Below are positions 6,376 to 13,881 of a DNA stretch of 14,411 bases, piece by piece. Every line of letters starts with the position of its first letter. Position 1 is the stretch's first letter. The stretch is from assembly GCA_019747455.1 (NCBI GenBank), contig JAIEQT010000018.1, positions 1-14,411 on the forward strand, in the 5' to 3' direction. Under the pieces are notes generated by a model. It worked only from the letters and a program-made list of their open reading frames with translations. It was not told the DNA's origin and ran no database searches. The translations under genes and the position numbers were made by a program. This DNA comes from Chitinophagaceae bacterium. GTDB taxonomy: Bacteria > Bacteroidota > Bacteroidia > Chitinophagales > Chitinophagaceae.

Positions 6376-6861
6376 ATGAACGAACGGGAATACAATATTT
6401 GCGTTAATAACCATGCCGATGCCTTATTCAGGTTCATTGTAAAGAACCTGCGGCATGAGGAGGATGCCCGTGATATTGTACAAACCGCCTTCGAAAAGCT
6501 GTGGCGAAACAGAGATCAGGTTGAAGTGGCCAAATCTAAATCCTATCTTTTTACGGTGGCATATAACCAAATGATCGATCATATTCGCAAACATAAAAGA
6601 GTAGATTTAACAGAAGACTTCAACGAAACTACCGGCATTACGCATCAGCAACACGGCAATTTGAAAAAAACACTAATGGATGCCTTGAATACACTCAATG
6701 AAACGCAAAGAAGTTTAGTTATGTTGAAGGATTATGAAGGATATAGTTATGAAGAAATCGGACAAATAATGAGTTTGAACGAGAGTCAGGTAAAAGTATA
6801 CCTGCATAGAGCCAGGATCATTCTTAAAAATTATTTGGTAAGTCCGGAAAACGTTCGCTAA
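6376..6861 (+). CDS. ECF-type RNA polymerase sigma-70 factor
   Basis: A 161-residue extracytoplasmic-function sigma factor. Region 2 covers about residues 13-72, with HEEDARDIVQTAFEKLWRNR (core binding and -10 recognition) and SYLFTVAYNQMIDHIRKHKR. Region 4 covers about 100-153, with LNETQRSLVMLKDYEGYSYE and a helix-turn-helix EIGQIMSLNESQVKVYLHRA that reads the -35 element. The ATG at 6376 has a GGAGG site; a TTG nine codons upstream is less likely. The stop codon is followed after one base by the ATG of the membrane anti-sigma gene, so the two are probably translationally coupled. The third gene of the run is a predicted outer-membrane barrel. ECF factors of this type direct RNA polymerase to a small regulon when the partner anti-sigma releases them; the signal is unknown. 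Confidence 0.93.
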   Translation: MNEREYNICVNNHADALFRFIVKNLRHEEDARDIVQTAFEKLWRNRDQVEVAKSKSYLFTVAYNQMIDHIRKHKRVDLTEDFNETTGITHQQHGNLKKTLMDALNTLNETQRSLVMLKDYEGYSYEEIGQIMSLNESQVKVYLHRARIILKNYLVSPENVR

Positions 6862-6862
6862 T

Positions 6863-7927
6863 ATGAGTATAAACAAACATAATTATGAATCTTATTTTCT
6901 GCTGCTTGTAGATGGGGAACTGAGTGCCCTTGAGCAAGAAGAGGTCATGTTGTTTGTTGATGCGAACCCTGATTTAGCAGTAGAACTGGAAGCTTTATAT
7001 GCTGCCAAACTTCCTGCAGATGATGTTTTTTTATATCCTAATAAAGAAAATCTGATAAAAAAGATCGGTCATTCTATTTCTTTAGAAAACTATGAGTCTT
7101 GGTTCTGTGCTTATGTAGATAAAGAGCTAACTGAAGAAGAGATGGCAACAGTTGAATTATTTGTATTACAACACCCGGCTTTACAAGAAGAATTTTTATT
7201 ACTGCAAAAATCGGTATTACCAATTGAAGATATTGTTTTTGAAAACAAGGAACTACTATATCGTAAAGAATCAAAGCGCATTGTACTGGTACCTTATCTG
7301 CGCCGTATGGCCATTGCAGCTATTTTCATAACAGCCCTATTCTCGGTTTGGTTTGTTACCAGAAATACGAATACCAATATTGATGAAACACTTGCAGGTA
7401 ATATAGGGAATAGTAATAGAACCAATCAATCTGTTATCACTAAACAGTTACCCGTATTATCTGCTAACGAAAAAAATAATAAGAGCAGTGTAACAGAAAC
7501 AAATCTGGTACGTTTCGTAAATACAGGTATTACTGGTATCGACAAAAAAAATGCGAAAACAGAAGTTAGCAGTAAGGATGAGCAAGTATTGGTGGAAGTA
7601 TCTGTTCCAAAAAGCAATATTGAGCAAACAGTTTCAGAAGGATTACATACGCCTGTTACAGGTACGGAAGCCGTAGGTAAGATATATGAAACAATAACAG
7701 CTAAAGCAGAACCAGAGCCTCAAGAAACTGACGTACAGCAACAAGTAGAAAGGGTTTCTTATAAAGAAATAGATACCGATGATAATAATAAGAGTTTATA
7801 TGTTGGAGCCATCGAAATAAATAAAGATAAACTTCGTGGTTTTTTCAGAAAAGCCGGAAGTATTTTCAAATCGAAGGCCAAACAAGAAGAAGATAAAACC
7901 GATGTTTCTCCACAACGATTAAAATAA
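6863..7927 (+). CDS. Membrane anti-sigma factor with duplicated N-terminal domain
   Basis: A 354-residue single-pass protein, assigned as anti-sigma from its place one base after an ECF sigma gene and its architecture. The cytoplasmic part contains two related copies of a helical domain: NYESYFLLLVDGEL...LFVDANPDL (residues 7-67) and NYESWFCAYVDKEL...LFVLQHPAL (76-134). They share NYES-F, VD-EL, V-LFV and a P-L-EE stretch. There is no HxxxCxxC zinc motif. One transmembrane helix lies at about 148-166 (MAIAAIFITALFSVWFV), then a long, polar, low-complexity periplasmic region (167-310). It ends in a basic amphipathic segment, EINKDKLRGFFRKAGSIFK (318-336). This tail probably touches the membrane, peptidoglycan or the barrel encoded next. 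The barrel gene begins 12 nt after this stop. Confidence 0.78.
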   Translation: MSINKHNYESYFLLLVDGELSALEQEEVMLFVDANPDLAVELEALYAAKLPADDVFLYPNKENLIKKIGHSISLENYESWFCAYVDKELTEEEMATVELFVLQHPALQEEFLLLQKSVLPIEDIVFENKELLYRKESKRIVLVPYLRRMAIAAIFITALFSVWFVTRNTNTNIDETLAGNIGNSNRTNQSVITKQLPVLSANEKNNKSSVTETNLVRFVNTGITGIDKKNAKTEVSSKDEQVLVEVSVPKSNIEQTVSEGLHTPVTGTEAVGKIYETITAKAEPEPQETDVQQQVERVSYKEIDTDDNNKSLYVGAIEINKDKLRGFFRKAGSIFKSKAKQEEDKTDVSPQRLK

Positions 7928-7939
7928 AAATAAGATAGC

Positions 7940-8824
7940 ATGAAAAGGTTATTAAGTACAATAGCAATACTAGTTATTGCTCAGCAAGGGTTTGCGCAAA
8001 CTGATAGTACGGCAGCAAAAACTGATACGGTTCGAGTAGGTAATTTTCTTATCATAAAGAAAAATAAAACGAATGAAGGTGGATCGGATATGGGATCAAC
8101 AGGCCGAAGAAATTATGATATAAATGCCAGTGTGCGTAGTATTGTTAGAACTCCGGCTAAGAAGAAAAATATTAGTACAAATTGGTGGATCTTCGATTTA
8201 GGTTTTGCCAATTTGAGAGATAATACCAATTATGGTTTTGCACAAGCGGGTTCTTATTTCAAAACTTTTCGTCCTGCCGACGGCCCGGTTAATCAAAATA
8301 GTTACCGATTAAATACGGGTAAAACGAGTAATGTAAATATTTGGTTTTTTATGCAAAAGCTAAATGTTAGCAAGCATGTACTGAATTTGAAATACGGGCT
8401 AGGGTTGGAAATGTATAATTTTAGATATGATACCAGGTTGAGTTACAGAAAAGATCCGGTACCTTTTGTATATAACGACTCAATCGGATTTAGTAAGAAT
8501 AAATTATTTGCCTCTTACCTTACAGTTCCATTGATGATTAATGTAAATACTACACCTAATAAAAGAAATGGCTTTAGCTTTAGTGCAGGTGTGAGTGCGG
8601 GGTATTTAGTAGGTAGCAGAAATAAGCAAATTAGCGGTGAGCGCGGTAAGCAAAAAATAAATGGAAATTTTGATATGGAACCCTGGCGTGTAGCTGCTAT
8701 AGGTGAATTGGGCATCGGTCCGGTTCGATTATACGGATCCTATAGTTTAAATAGACTACAAAAAGATGTGACCCGGCTCGAACAGTTCCCCTATGCCATA
8801 GGCTTACGTTTCAGCAACTGGTAG
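7940..8824 (+). CDS. Predicted outer-membrane beta-barrel protein
   Basis: A 294-residue secreted protein with a classic signal peptide, MKRLLSTIAILVIAQQGFAQ, probably cut after A19. After a short polar linker the rest is rich in alternating hydrophobic and polar strands with many aromatic residues (WWIFDLGFANL, VNIWFFMQKLNV, LNLKYGLGLEMYNFRYD, SAGVSAGYLVGS, VRLYGSYSLNRL). It ends in a strand with terminal aromatic residues (PYAIGLRFSNW), as in outer-membrane barrels. I count about 8 to 10 possible strands, but this is by eye. As third gene of the sigma / anti-sigma run it may be a sensor or target of that system. It could also be a periplasmic beta protein. No enzyme motif is seen. Confidence 0.72.
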   Translation: MKRLLSTIAILVIAQQGFAQTDSTAAKTDTVRVGNFLIIKKNKTNEGGSDMGSTGRRNYDINASVRSIVRTPAKKKNISTNWWIFDLGFANLRDNTNYGFAQAGSYFKTFRPADGPVNQNSYRLNTGKTSNVNIWFFMQKLNVSKHVLNLKYGLGLEMYNFRYDTRLSYRKDPVPFVYNDSIGFSKNKLFASYLTVPLMINVNTTPNKRNGFSFSAGVSAGYLVGSRNKQISGERGKQKINGNFDMEPWRVAAIGELGIGPVRLYGSYSLNRLQKDVTRLEQFPYAIGLRFSNW

Positions 8825-8839
8825 AGCTACAAAATTAAC

Positions 8840-8854
8840 AGATTGCTACAATCT
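8840..8854 (+). terminator. Possible weak terminator after the barrel gene
   Basis: AGATTG (8840-8845) and CAATCT (8849-8854) form a 6-bp stem with a 3-nt loop, followed by TTA. It is short and AT-rich, so only a weak candidate for ending the sigma operon. Confidence 0.3.
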
Positions 8855-8897
8855 TTATGAACCACTTTCGTTTTAATTTAGTAGACGTTTTAGCAGT

Positions 8898-9437
8898 ATG
8901 ACTAGCTTCCGTTATTTCTTTCTATTAGTGGCACTAATAGCCTTTTTCACTTCTTTCCGTAAACCGAAGCGACCGCTTACCCATGCAGACAAAGACAGCT
9001 ATTCCGTTTACATTATCAAAAGTGAATATGCTTTAAAAGTATATGATGCAGATGGGGAGTGGATCGCTACGTATCCGGTTGTTTTCGGCAGTAACGATTT
9101 AGGAGATAAAATGATGCAGGGTGATCGTAAAACACCCGAAGGCACTTTTCGTATAGTAGCTAAAAGAAAGCATCCTAAATGGGGTTATTTTATTAGTATT
9201 GATTATCCCAATCAGGAGAGTATTGCTAAATTTAATCAAAGAAAGGCAGAAGGTAAAATTCCGTATGGTGCTAAAATTGGTGGAGAGATAGGCATTCATG
9301 GTACATGGCCAAACGAAGACTTCGCCATTGATCAATATCGTAACTGGACGGAAGGTTGCGTAAGCACAAAAAATACATACATTAAAGAGTTGTTCAATTT
9401 ACTTCCGATTGGTACGCGTGTTGAGGTTCGGAGATAA
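8898..9437 (+). CDS. L,D-transpeptidase (YkuD family)
   Basis: A 179-residue exported L,D-transpeptidase expected to act on peptidoglycan in the periplasm, making 3-3 cross-links or attaching proteins. An N-terminal hydrophobic segment (residues 5-20) is a signal anchor or signal peptide. The YkuD domain begins near residue 35 with SVYIIKSEYALKVYDADGEW. GDRKTPEGTFRI (75-86) is a typical substrate-groove motif. The catalytic pair is H134 in GIHGTW and C154 in TEGCVST, where the family consensus is HG followed by S-x-G-C-x-[RA]. The last strand LPIGTRVEVR (169-178) is part of the domain core. These codons lie in the 39-bp overlap with the convergent amidase gene. No peptidoglycan-binding domain is present. 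It lies 73 nt after the barrel gene; I see no good promoter in that gap, so read-through from the sigma operon is possible. Confidence 0.93.
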   Translation: MTSFRYFFLLVALIAFFTSFRKPKRPLTHADKDSYSVYIIKSEYALKVYDADGEWIATYPVVFGSNDLGDKMMQGDRKTPEGTFRIVAKRKHPKWGYFISIDYPNQESIAKFNQRKAEGKIPYGAKIGGEIGIHGTWPNEDFAIDQYRNWTEGCVSTKNTYIKELFNLLPIGTRVEVRR

Positions 9438-10595
9438 AGATTTTAGCCAATCGGTAATACCCAATTGAATTTTTTGTGCTACCTGATTATGAAATAATGG
9501 TTTAGCAATTCTTTTTTCATCTTCTTCATTACTTAGGAAAGCAATTTCTACCAAACAGTTCGGGAAATCGGTCGGGGCATTCAAAGCGAAATTAAAATGA
9601 CCAATATTGCCGAACTCCGTAAGTTTAAGATCTAACATTCTATTCAGAATGGTTTGTGTAAGTGGACGATATCCGATATGTTTATAGTAAGTGCTCACTC
9701 CGTTTATATCTGCTTTTGCACTTGAGTTCAAATGTAAGCTTATGAGAAAGTCGGGGTTTTGTTCTTGTAGCCAGAGAATACGGTCTTTATTATCGAAGCT
9801 GGTATCATTGTTGCGCGTCATGACGATTTGCTTTACGCCCATTTTCTTTAATGTCTTTTGTAAGGCTTTGGCAAATAGCAACGTGTATTCTTTTTCTACT
9901 AACTGTAATTTTACTCCGGTTGCACCGGCATTTGTTCCACCATGTCCGGCATCTATGGCAATTTTTAATTTTCGTATATCCAATGATGATGGTTGCCTTT
10001 TTACCTTTATACTTAGCGCTTCCCCTTTATAGCCAATGCTATAGCCCCAAAACTGCGGATGTACTAATTCAATAGTTATTTGTACTACATCGGCTTCTGT
10101 TTGGTTATAGTAAACATTTTTAACTTCTTTCAAAGAGCGTAATTGGGTAACCCAATTGGTATTACTTTGCACCCCAAAAATTTCAACCATAATACGCGCG
10201 GGATTTAGTTCCATCCATGTGCGATAGGGTAGTTTTTCTTCCAGGTTGATATTTACATAATCAAACAAGGAATCGCCTTTGGCAAGAAAAGAGTTACTGA
10301 GGTATAGTGCCTTTTTAGTATTTGTTGATGAGTCTGGTTTAGTAAACGTTTTATCTAAATAAGCAGTTCGGTATTTTGATAATTGTACAGTATATTGATC
10401 TTTGGTAGAATCTATGATTCGTAATAAAATATTGGTATCGATATAACCCATTTTTGCAGCTCCCAATCGATCTTCTCCCGTGCTAAACGCCAATGCAGGT
10501 AACTTGCCGCTGCTGCGAAGATATACTTGATTATTTGTTTGTGCTTTTAACTGTAGAGAGAAGCATATGCAAAACAGCAGGGTTGTACGTTTCAT
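9399..10595 (-). CDS. N-acetylmuramoyl-L-alanine amidase (Amidase_3 family)
   Basis: A 398-residue secreted zinc amidase that cuts the bond between muramic acid and the stem peptide, typically in cell separation. The signal peptide MKRTTLLFCICFSLQLKAQ supports the ATG at 10595; an in-frame TTG at 10610 lies in the terminator and is unlikely. Residues about 25-200 form a beta-rich N-terminal region reminiscent of AMIN-type localisation domains. The Amidase_3 domain begins with KIAIDAGHGGTNAGATG (211-227). Zinc ligands and catalytic residues are H218, E234 (LVEKEYT), H288 (SLHLNSS) and E350 (CLVEIAFLSN). The C-terminal tail after DWLKSLS is non-conserved in appearance and reads into the end of the convergent L,D-transpeptidase gene. 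The start is only 15 nt from the terminator of the upstream acyl-CoA dehydrogenase gene, leaving no clear room for a promoter. Confidence 0.92.
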   Translation of the reverse strand: MKRTTLLFCICFSLQLKAQTNNQVYLRSSGKLPALAFSTGEDRLGAAKMGYIDTNILLRIIDSTKDQYTVQLSKYRTAYLDKTFTKPDSSTNTKKALYLSNSFLAKGDSLFDYVNINLEEKLPYRTWMELNPARIMVEIFGVQSNTNWVTQLRSLKEVKNVYYNQTEADVVQITIELVHPQFWGYSIGYKGEALSIKVKRQPSSLDIRKLKIAIDAGHGGTNAGATGVKLQLVEKEYTLLFAKALQKTLKKMGVKQIVMTRNNDTSFDNKDRILWLQEQNPDFLISLHLNSSAKADINGVSTYYKHIGYRPLTQTILNRMLDLKLTEFGNIGHFNFALNAPTDFPNCLVEIAFLSNEEDEKRIAKPLFHNQVAQKIQLGITDWLKSLSPNLNTRTNRK

Positions 10596-10608
10596 ACCTT
10601 GAAGATAC

Positions 10609-10643
10609 AAAAAACCCTCCCTGCTTAGGCGGGGAGGGTTTTT
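10609..10643 (-). terminator. Strong rho-independent terminator of the acyl-CoA dehydrogenase unit
   Basis: A 12-bp perfect stem, AAAACCCTCCC arm at 10610-10621 and GGGAGGGTTTTT arm at 10632-10643, extended by a GC/GC pair to a 4-nt loop (10625-10628). It has T-runs on both sides, so it can work in both directions. It stands 15 bp after the acyl-CoA dehydrogenase stop and 15 bp before the amidase ATG. Confidence 0.88.
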
Positions 10644-10658
10644 ATTATGGCAAGCGGA

Positions 10659-12449
10659 CTAAAATTTGTATCCGTTATCGGCGATTAGTTGATCGGCTAT
10701 TCTTCTACGAGCGTCTTTGGTATTGAATGGTTCTACTTTGGTAAAACGCTTCAAGCCAATATGCATCATACGTAATTCATCACCATCTGCAAAGCTGTTC
10801 AATGCATCTTTACCGGCTTTGTTAATGCGATCAGCAGCATCGTATAAATAAGTGCGCATGATATCTGTTTGTAAACTTACCGCAGCAGCCCCTCTGGTAT
10901 TTGCTAATTTCATTACGCGGAGTAAAGCACTCTCAGCATGGAATACTTCGATGGCCATATCTGCAATATTCATCAGAATCTCCTGTTCTTTATCTAATTG
11001 CATCATCAGTTTTTGTACGGCTGCACCGGCTACCATTAAAATAGCTTTTTTGAAGTTGGCAATTGCTTTTCTTTCTTTCGCAAATTCACCTTCGTCTTCT
11101 GCACCAAAATCAGGTATACTCATCAATTCTTTTTGTACAGCCATGGCAGGCCCCATTAAATCGAGCTTACCCTTCATAGCACGTTTCAATACCATGTCTA
11201 CTGTTAATAAGCGATTGATTTCATTGGTTCCTTCGTAAATGCGGTTGATTCTACTGTCGCGATATGCTTTCGAAATCATATACTCATCACTAAAACCATT
11301 ACCACCATGTATTTGAACGCCTTCATCTACAACAAAATCGAGTACTTCACTGCCATATACTTTTAATATGGCACACTCAATAGCGTATTCTTCAGCTGCA
11401 CCTAGGAGGGCTTCTGCGAATGCTTTGCCACTAGCTTGTAATTCATGCTCTTTATCATCGATCCATTTGGCAGAGCGATATAGTGCCGATTCGCATACCC
11501 ACATCCGGATAGCCATTTCGGCAAGTTTATGTTTGATAGCTCCGAATTTTGAAATGGATATTTTGAACTGCTCACGGGTTTTGGCATATTGAATAGAAAT
11601 ATCAGCCGCTTTTTTTGATCCACCCAAGGTTGCAGCGCAAAGTTTTAATCTGCCGATGTTCAGAATATTAAAGGCGATAACATGCCCTTTTCCAATGTCT
11701 CCTAAAACATTTTCAACCGGCACTTTACAATCTTGAAAATAGAGTTGAACAGTAGATGAGCCTTTGATCCCCATCTTATGTTCTTCCGGTCCTTGTGTAA
11801 AGCCTTCGGTTCCTCTTTCTACAATGAAACCAGTGAATTTGTCTCCGTCAATTTTAGCAAATACGGTATACACATCGGCGAAGCCACCGTTGGTAATCCA
11901 GCATTTCTGTCCGTTAAGAATATAATATTTTCCATCATCACTTAGCTTTGCGGTTGTTTTGGCGCCTAGTGCATCGCTACCACTATTTGGCTCTGTTAAT
12001 CCGTAAGCGCCTTTCCATTCGCCGCTTGCGAGCTTAGGAATATATTTTTGTTTCTGCGCTTCTGTACCAAAATATAAAATAGGGAGAGAGCCAATTCCGG
12101 TATGTGCAGCAACAGCAACAGAAAAAGAGTGACCACCACCGAGGCCTTCATTTACAATGGTAGAGGTTATAAAATCTTTTCCAAGTCCACCATAAGCTTC
12201 CGGGAAAGAGGTTGATAATAATCCCTGCTCCCCTGCCTTCTCCATTAAAGATGGCATGAGTCCGGGTTCCATTTTATCAATACGCTCAACAATGGGGAGT
12301 ACCTCAGTTTGTAAAAACTGTTCGCACATATCCATTACCATCGATTGCTCCTCATTGAAGTCTTCCGGAATAAAAGTTTCAAATGGATTACTTTCTTTGA
12401 TAATCCACTCACCGCCTTGTAAGGCATTTACTGTTTTAGTGGTTTCCAT
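10659..12449 (-). CDS. Acyl-CoA dehydrogenase, long form with C-terminal extension
   Basis: A 596-residue flavoenzyme that oxidises acyl-CoA to trans-2-enoyl-CoA in the first step of fatty-acid beta-oxidation, passing electrons to electron-transfer flavoprotein. The N-terminal helical domain spans about 30-140. The first family signature, YGLTEPNSGSDA, is at 149-160 and the second region, GVQIHGGNGFSDEY, at 377-390. The probable catalytic base is E406 in IYEGTNEINR. About 160 extra C-terminal residues follow the core, as in the VLCAD / ACAD9 type, which often binds membranes or prefers long chains. The chain length preference is inferred. The gene lies 62 nt after the marR stop on the same strand with no promoter-like boxes between, so marR and this gene are probably a bicistronic unit ended by a strong terminator. 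Confidence 0.94.
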   Translation of the reverse strand: METTKTVNALQGGEWIIKESNPFETFIPEDFNEEQSMVMDMCEQFLQTEVLPIVERIDKMEPGLMPSLMEKAGEQGLLSTSFPEAYGGLGKDFITSTIVNEGLGGGHSFSVAVAAHTGIGSLPILYFGTEAQKQKYIPKLASGEWKGAYGLTEPNSGSDALGAKTTAKLSDDGKYYILNGQKCWITNGGFADVYTVFAKIDGDKFTGFIVERGTEGFTQGPEEHKMGIKGSSTVQLYFQDCKVPVENVLGDIGKGHVIAFNILNIGRLKLCAATLGGSKKAADISIQYAKTREQFKISISKFGAIKHKLAEMAIRMWVCESALYRSAKWIDDKEHELQASGKAFAEALLGAAEEYAIECAILKVYGSEVLDFVVDEGVQIHGGNGFSDEYMISKAYRDSRINRIYEGTNEINRLLTVDMVLKRAMKGKLDLMGPAMAVQKELMSIPDFGAEDEGEFAKERKAIANFKKAILMVAGAAVQKLMMQLDKEQEILMNIADMAIEVFHAESALLRVMKLANTRGAAAVSLQTDIMRTYLYDAADRINKAGKDALNSFADGDELRMMHIGLKRFTKVEPFNTKDARRRIADQLIADNGYKF

Positions 12450-12484
12450 TGTTTTTATTATTGTATTATTAATTATTATCCTTT

Positions 12485-12512
12485 CGTCGAATCGTCAGAA
12501 CGTCAGGTCGTC
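12485..12512. repeat. CGTC repeated four times at exact 8-bp spacing
   Basis: CGTC stands at 12485, 12493, 12501 and 12509, so the unit is CGTCnnnn. The last copy touches the marR stop codon (12512-12514). It lies in the short gap between marR and the acyl-CoA dehydrogenase gene. Function unknown. Confidence 0.6.
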
Positions 12513-12982
12513 TACGGTCTGCCCTCCACCGTCTCAGTTATTCCCATTAAATTATCATACACGCGTTGAAAAACCGATTTTACGGTTTCGATCTCATGTT
12601 TCTCCACACCTTCTAAAGCCTCATTCATGGTTTGATTGGCTAAATCAATCGTAATATGCTGTAGTTCTAATGCAGCATCCGTTAACTGTACCAGATTTAT
12701 TCTTCTATCTGTGGGAGAAGCTACCCGCTTCACCAGTTTCTGTTTCTCTAGGTTATCTATCAATCTGGTAATACTGGGCTTATCACGAAATGTACGGTTG
12801 CAAAGCTCTTGTTGACTCAATCCATCTTCTTTCCATAAATGATATAAAACACTCCATTGTTCTATGGTTATTTCAAGACCTGCCGTCCTGAAATTCTTCT
12901 GTAAGCGCCTAGCAACGGCTGTTGAAGCCATACCGTTAATAACGCTGTATAATTCCCCTCGTCTAAAATGGTTGTTTGACAT
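12512..12982 (-). CDS. MarR family transcriptional regulator
   Basis: A 156-residue winged-helix repressor of the MarR family. The dimerisation helices are N- and C-terminal. The DNA-binding part runs from about 35 to 105: ITIEQWSVLYHLWKEDGLSQ, recognition helix RDKPSITRLIDNLEKQKLV (66-84) and the wing with SPTDRRINLVQLTDA (89-103), where DRR is the family hallmark. I chose ATG 12982; an in-frame TTG at 13036 would add 18 residues without family similarity and coincides with the -33 box. A palindromic operator lies 5 bp upstream of the ATG, which indicates autorepression. Acyl-CoA dehydrogenase follows on the same strand, so this protein probably controls fatty-acid oxidation in response to an acyl-CoA or fatty acid. 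The ligand is inferred. Confidence 0.93.
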   Translation of the reverse strand: MSNNHFRRGELYSVINGMASTAVARRLQKNFRTAGLEITIEQWSVLYHLWKEDGLSQQELCNRTFRDKPSITRLIDNLEKQKLVKRVASPTDRRINLVQLTDAALELQHITIDLANQTMNEALEGVEKHEIETVKSVFQRVYDNLMGITETVEGRP

Positions 12983-13002
12983 ATAGTTAGTTATGCAACT
13001 AT
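12983..13002. promoter_or_regulatory. MarR operator palindrome
   Basis: TAGTT-ATGC-AACTA (12988-13001) is an inverted repeat with perfect 5-bp arms. An outer pair, ATAGTT (12983-12988) and AACTAT (12997-13002), partly overlaps it. It lies at or just after the predicted transcription start of marR, and its size suits a MarR dimer. It may also affect the divergent hydrolase gene. Confidence 0.7.
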
Positions 13003-13005
13003 TTT

Positions 13006-13036
13006 CAAAATAAGTTCGTTTCTTTGACAATACCAA
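13006..13036 (-). promoter_or_regulatory. Promoter of marR and acyl-CoA dehydrogenase
   Basis: On the minus strand TTG (13034-13036) and TTATTTTG (13006-13013) are 20 nt apart; the -7 box differs from TAnnTTTG by one base. The start would be near 13000, inside the operator. Confidence 0.5.
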
Positions 13037-13059
13037 GAATAAATCACTAAATTTTTGTG

Positions 13060-13866
13060 ATGGAGTCGTTTTTTATATCCTATCGGGTTTCTAGCTTCCA
13101 TGTTGTTACGTACGGCGGGGAGGCTAACGTTATATTTTGCTTTCATGGTTATGGTGAAAATGCAGACAGTTATGGCATTTTTGAGGAATTACTAGGCAGC
13201 AGATATAAGTTGGTAGCGATTGAGATGCCATTTCATGGGAAAACTACTTGGCGAGGGCCGTTGCTTTTGGAGGTTGAAGGTCTTATTACAGTAATGAATG
13301 AGATACTGGGATCTACTTCGGCCACCTTCTCTGTAATGGGGTATAGTATGGGAGGAAGAGTGGCGCTGAGGCTTTTACAGGAAATGCCGGAAAGGATTGA
13401 AAAGCTAGTTCTTATTGCCCCTGATGGTTTGCACAAAAATTTTTGGCAGCGTATTGCCAATCAAAGTTTTGTAGGGAATCAATTATTCAAATTTACAATG
13501 AGGCATCCGGGCTGGTTATTTGGCCTAATGAAAATAGGCTTTACACTGAAGCTTCTTAATAGCAATATGGAAAAATTTCTACGTTATTATTTAGATGAAG
13601 AAGCGGAACGGTTGATGCTATATAAAAGATGGACAACCATGCGTAAGTTCAGACCCACACAGGCTTCTCTGCAGCAAATAATCCAGTCTAATAAAACACC
13701 GGTACATCTTTTTTTTGGTAAATATGATCGTATTATAGTATCTAGATGGGGGTATTTATTTGCCAACACTTTGCCAACTGTTCCGGTGAAGGAAATAGCT
13801 GCCGGACATATACTGCTCCAACAAAAATATGTATCTGAAATAGCCTCACCATTTATGGAGGAATAG
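13060..13866 (+). CDS. Alpha/beta hydrolase of unknown substrate
   Basis: A 268-residue alpha/beta-fold hydrolase. FCFHGYGENADSY (residues 26-38) holds the HG oxyanion motif. The nucleophile is S96 in GYSMGG. The probable acid is D223 in FFGKYDRI and the base is H250 in AAGHILL. Between them lies a helical cap (about 125-205). No signal peptide is present, so it is cytoplasmic. ATG 13060 is preferred to the GTG one codon earlier. It is divergent from marR with a 77-bp gap between the ATGs, so the MarR operator could influence it. A glycosyltransferase gene follows after 15 nt, so the two are probably co-transcribed. Esterase, lipase or acyl-thioesterase activity is possible; the sequence does not decide between them. 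Confidence 0.9.
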   Translation: MESFFISYRVSSFHVVTYGGEANVIFCFHGYGENADSYGIFEELLGSRYKLVAIEMPFHGKTTWRGPLLLEVEGLITVMNEILGSTSATFSVMGYSMGGRVALRLLQEMPERIEKLVLIAPDGLHKNFWQRIANQSFVGNQLFKFTMRHPGWLFGLMKIGFTLKLLNSNMEKFLRYYLDEEAERLMLYKRWTTMRKFRPTQASLQQIIQSNKTPVHLFFGKYDRIIVSRWGYLFANTLPTVPVKEIAAGHILLQQKYVSEIASPFMEE

Positions 13867-13881
13867 CTTTTCTTTGTGCTC

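Noticed and set aside
10596..10610. TTG start for the amidase five codons upstream
   Set aside because: It lies in the T-run of the terminator, and the ATG at 10595 begins a clean signal peptide.
10852..11238. Open frame of 128 codons on the plus strand
   Set aside because: It lies fully opposite the conserved acyl-CoA dehydrogenase gene, with shadow-type composition and no start signal.
12256..12654. Open frame of 132 codons on the plus strand
   Set aside because: It runs antisense through the acyl-CoA dehydrogenase start and the marR end, with no domain features.
12983..13036. Extension of marR to an upstream TTG start
   Set aside because: The extra 18 residues cross the operator and promoter; the ATG at 12982 fits the family length.
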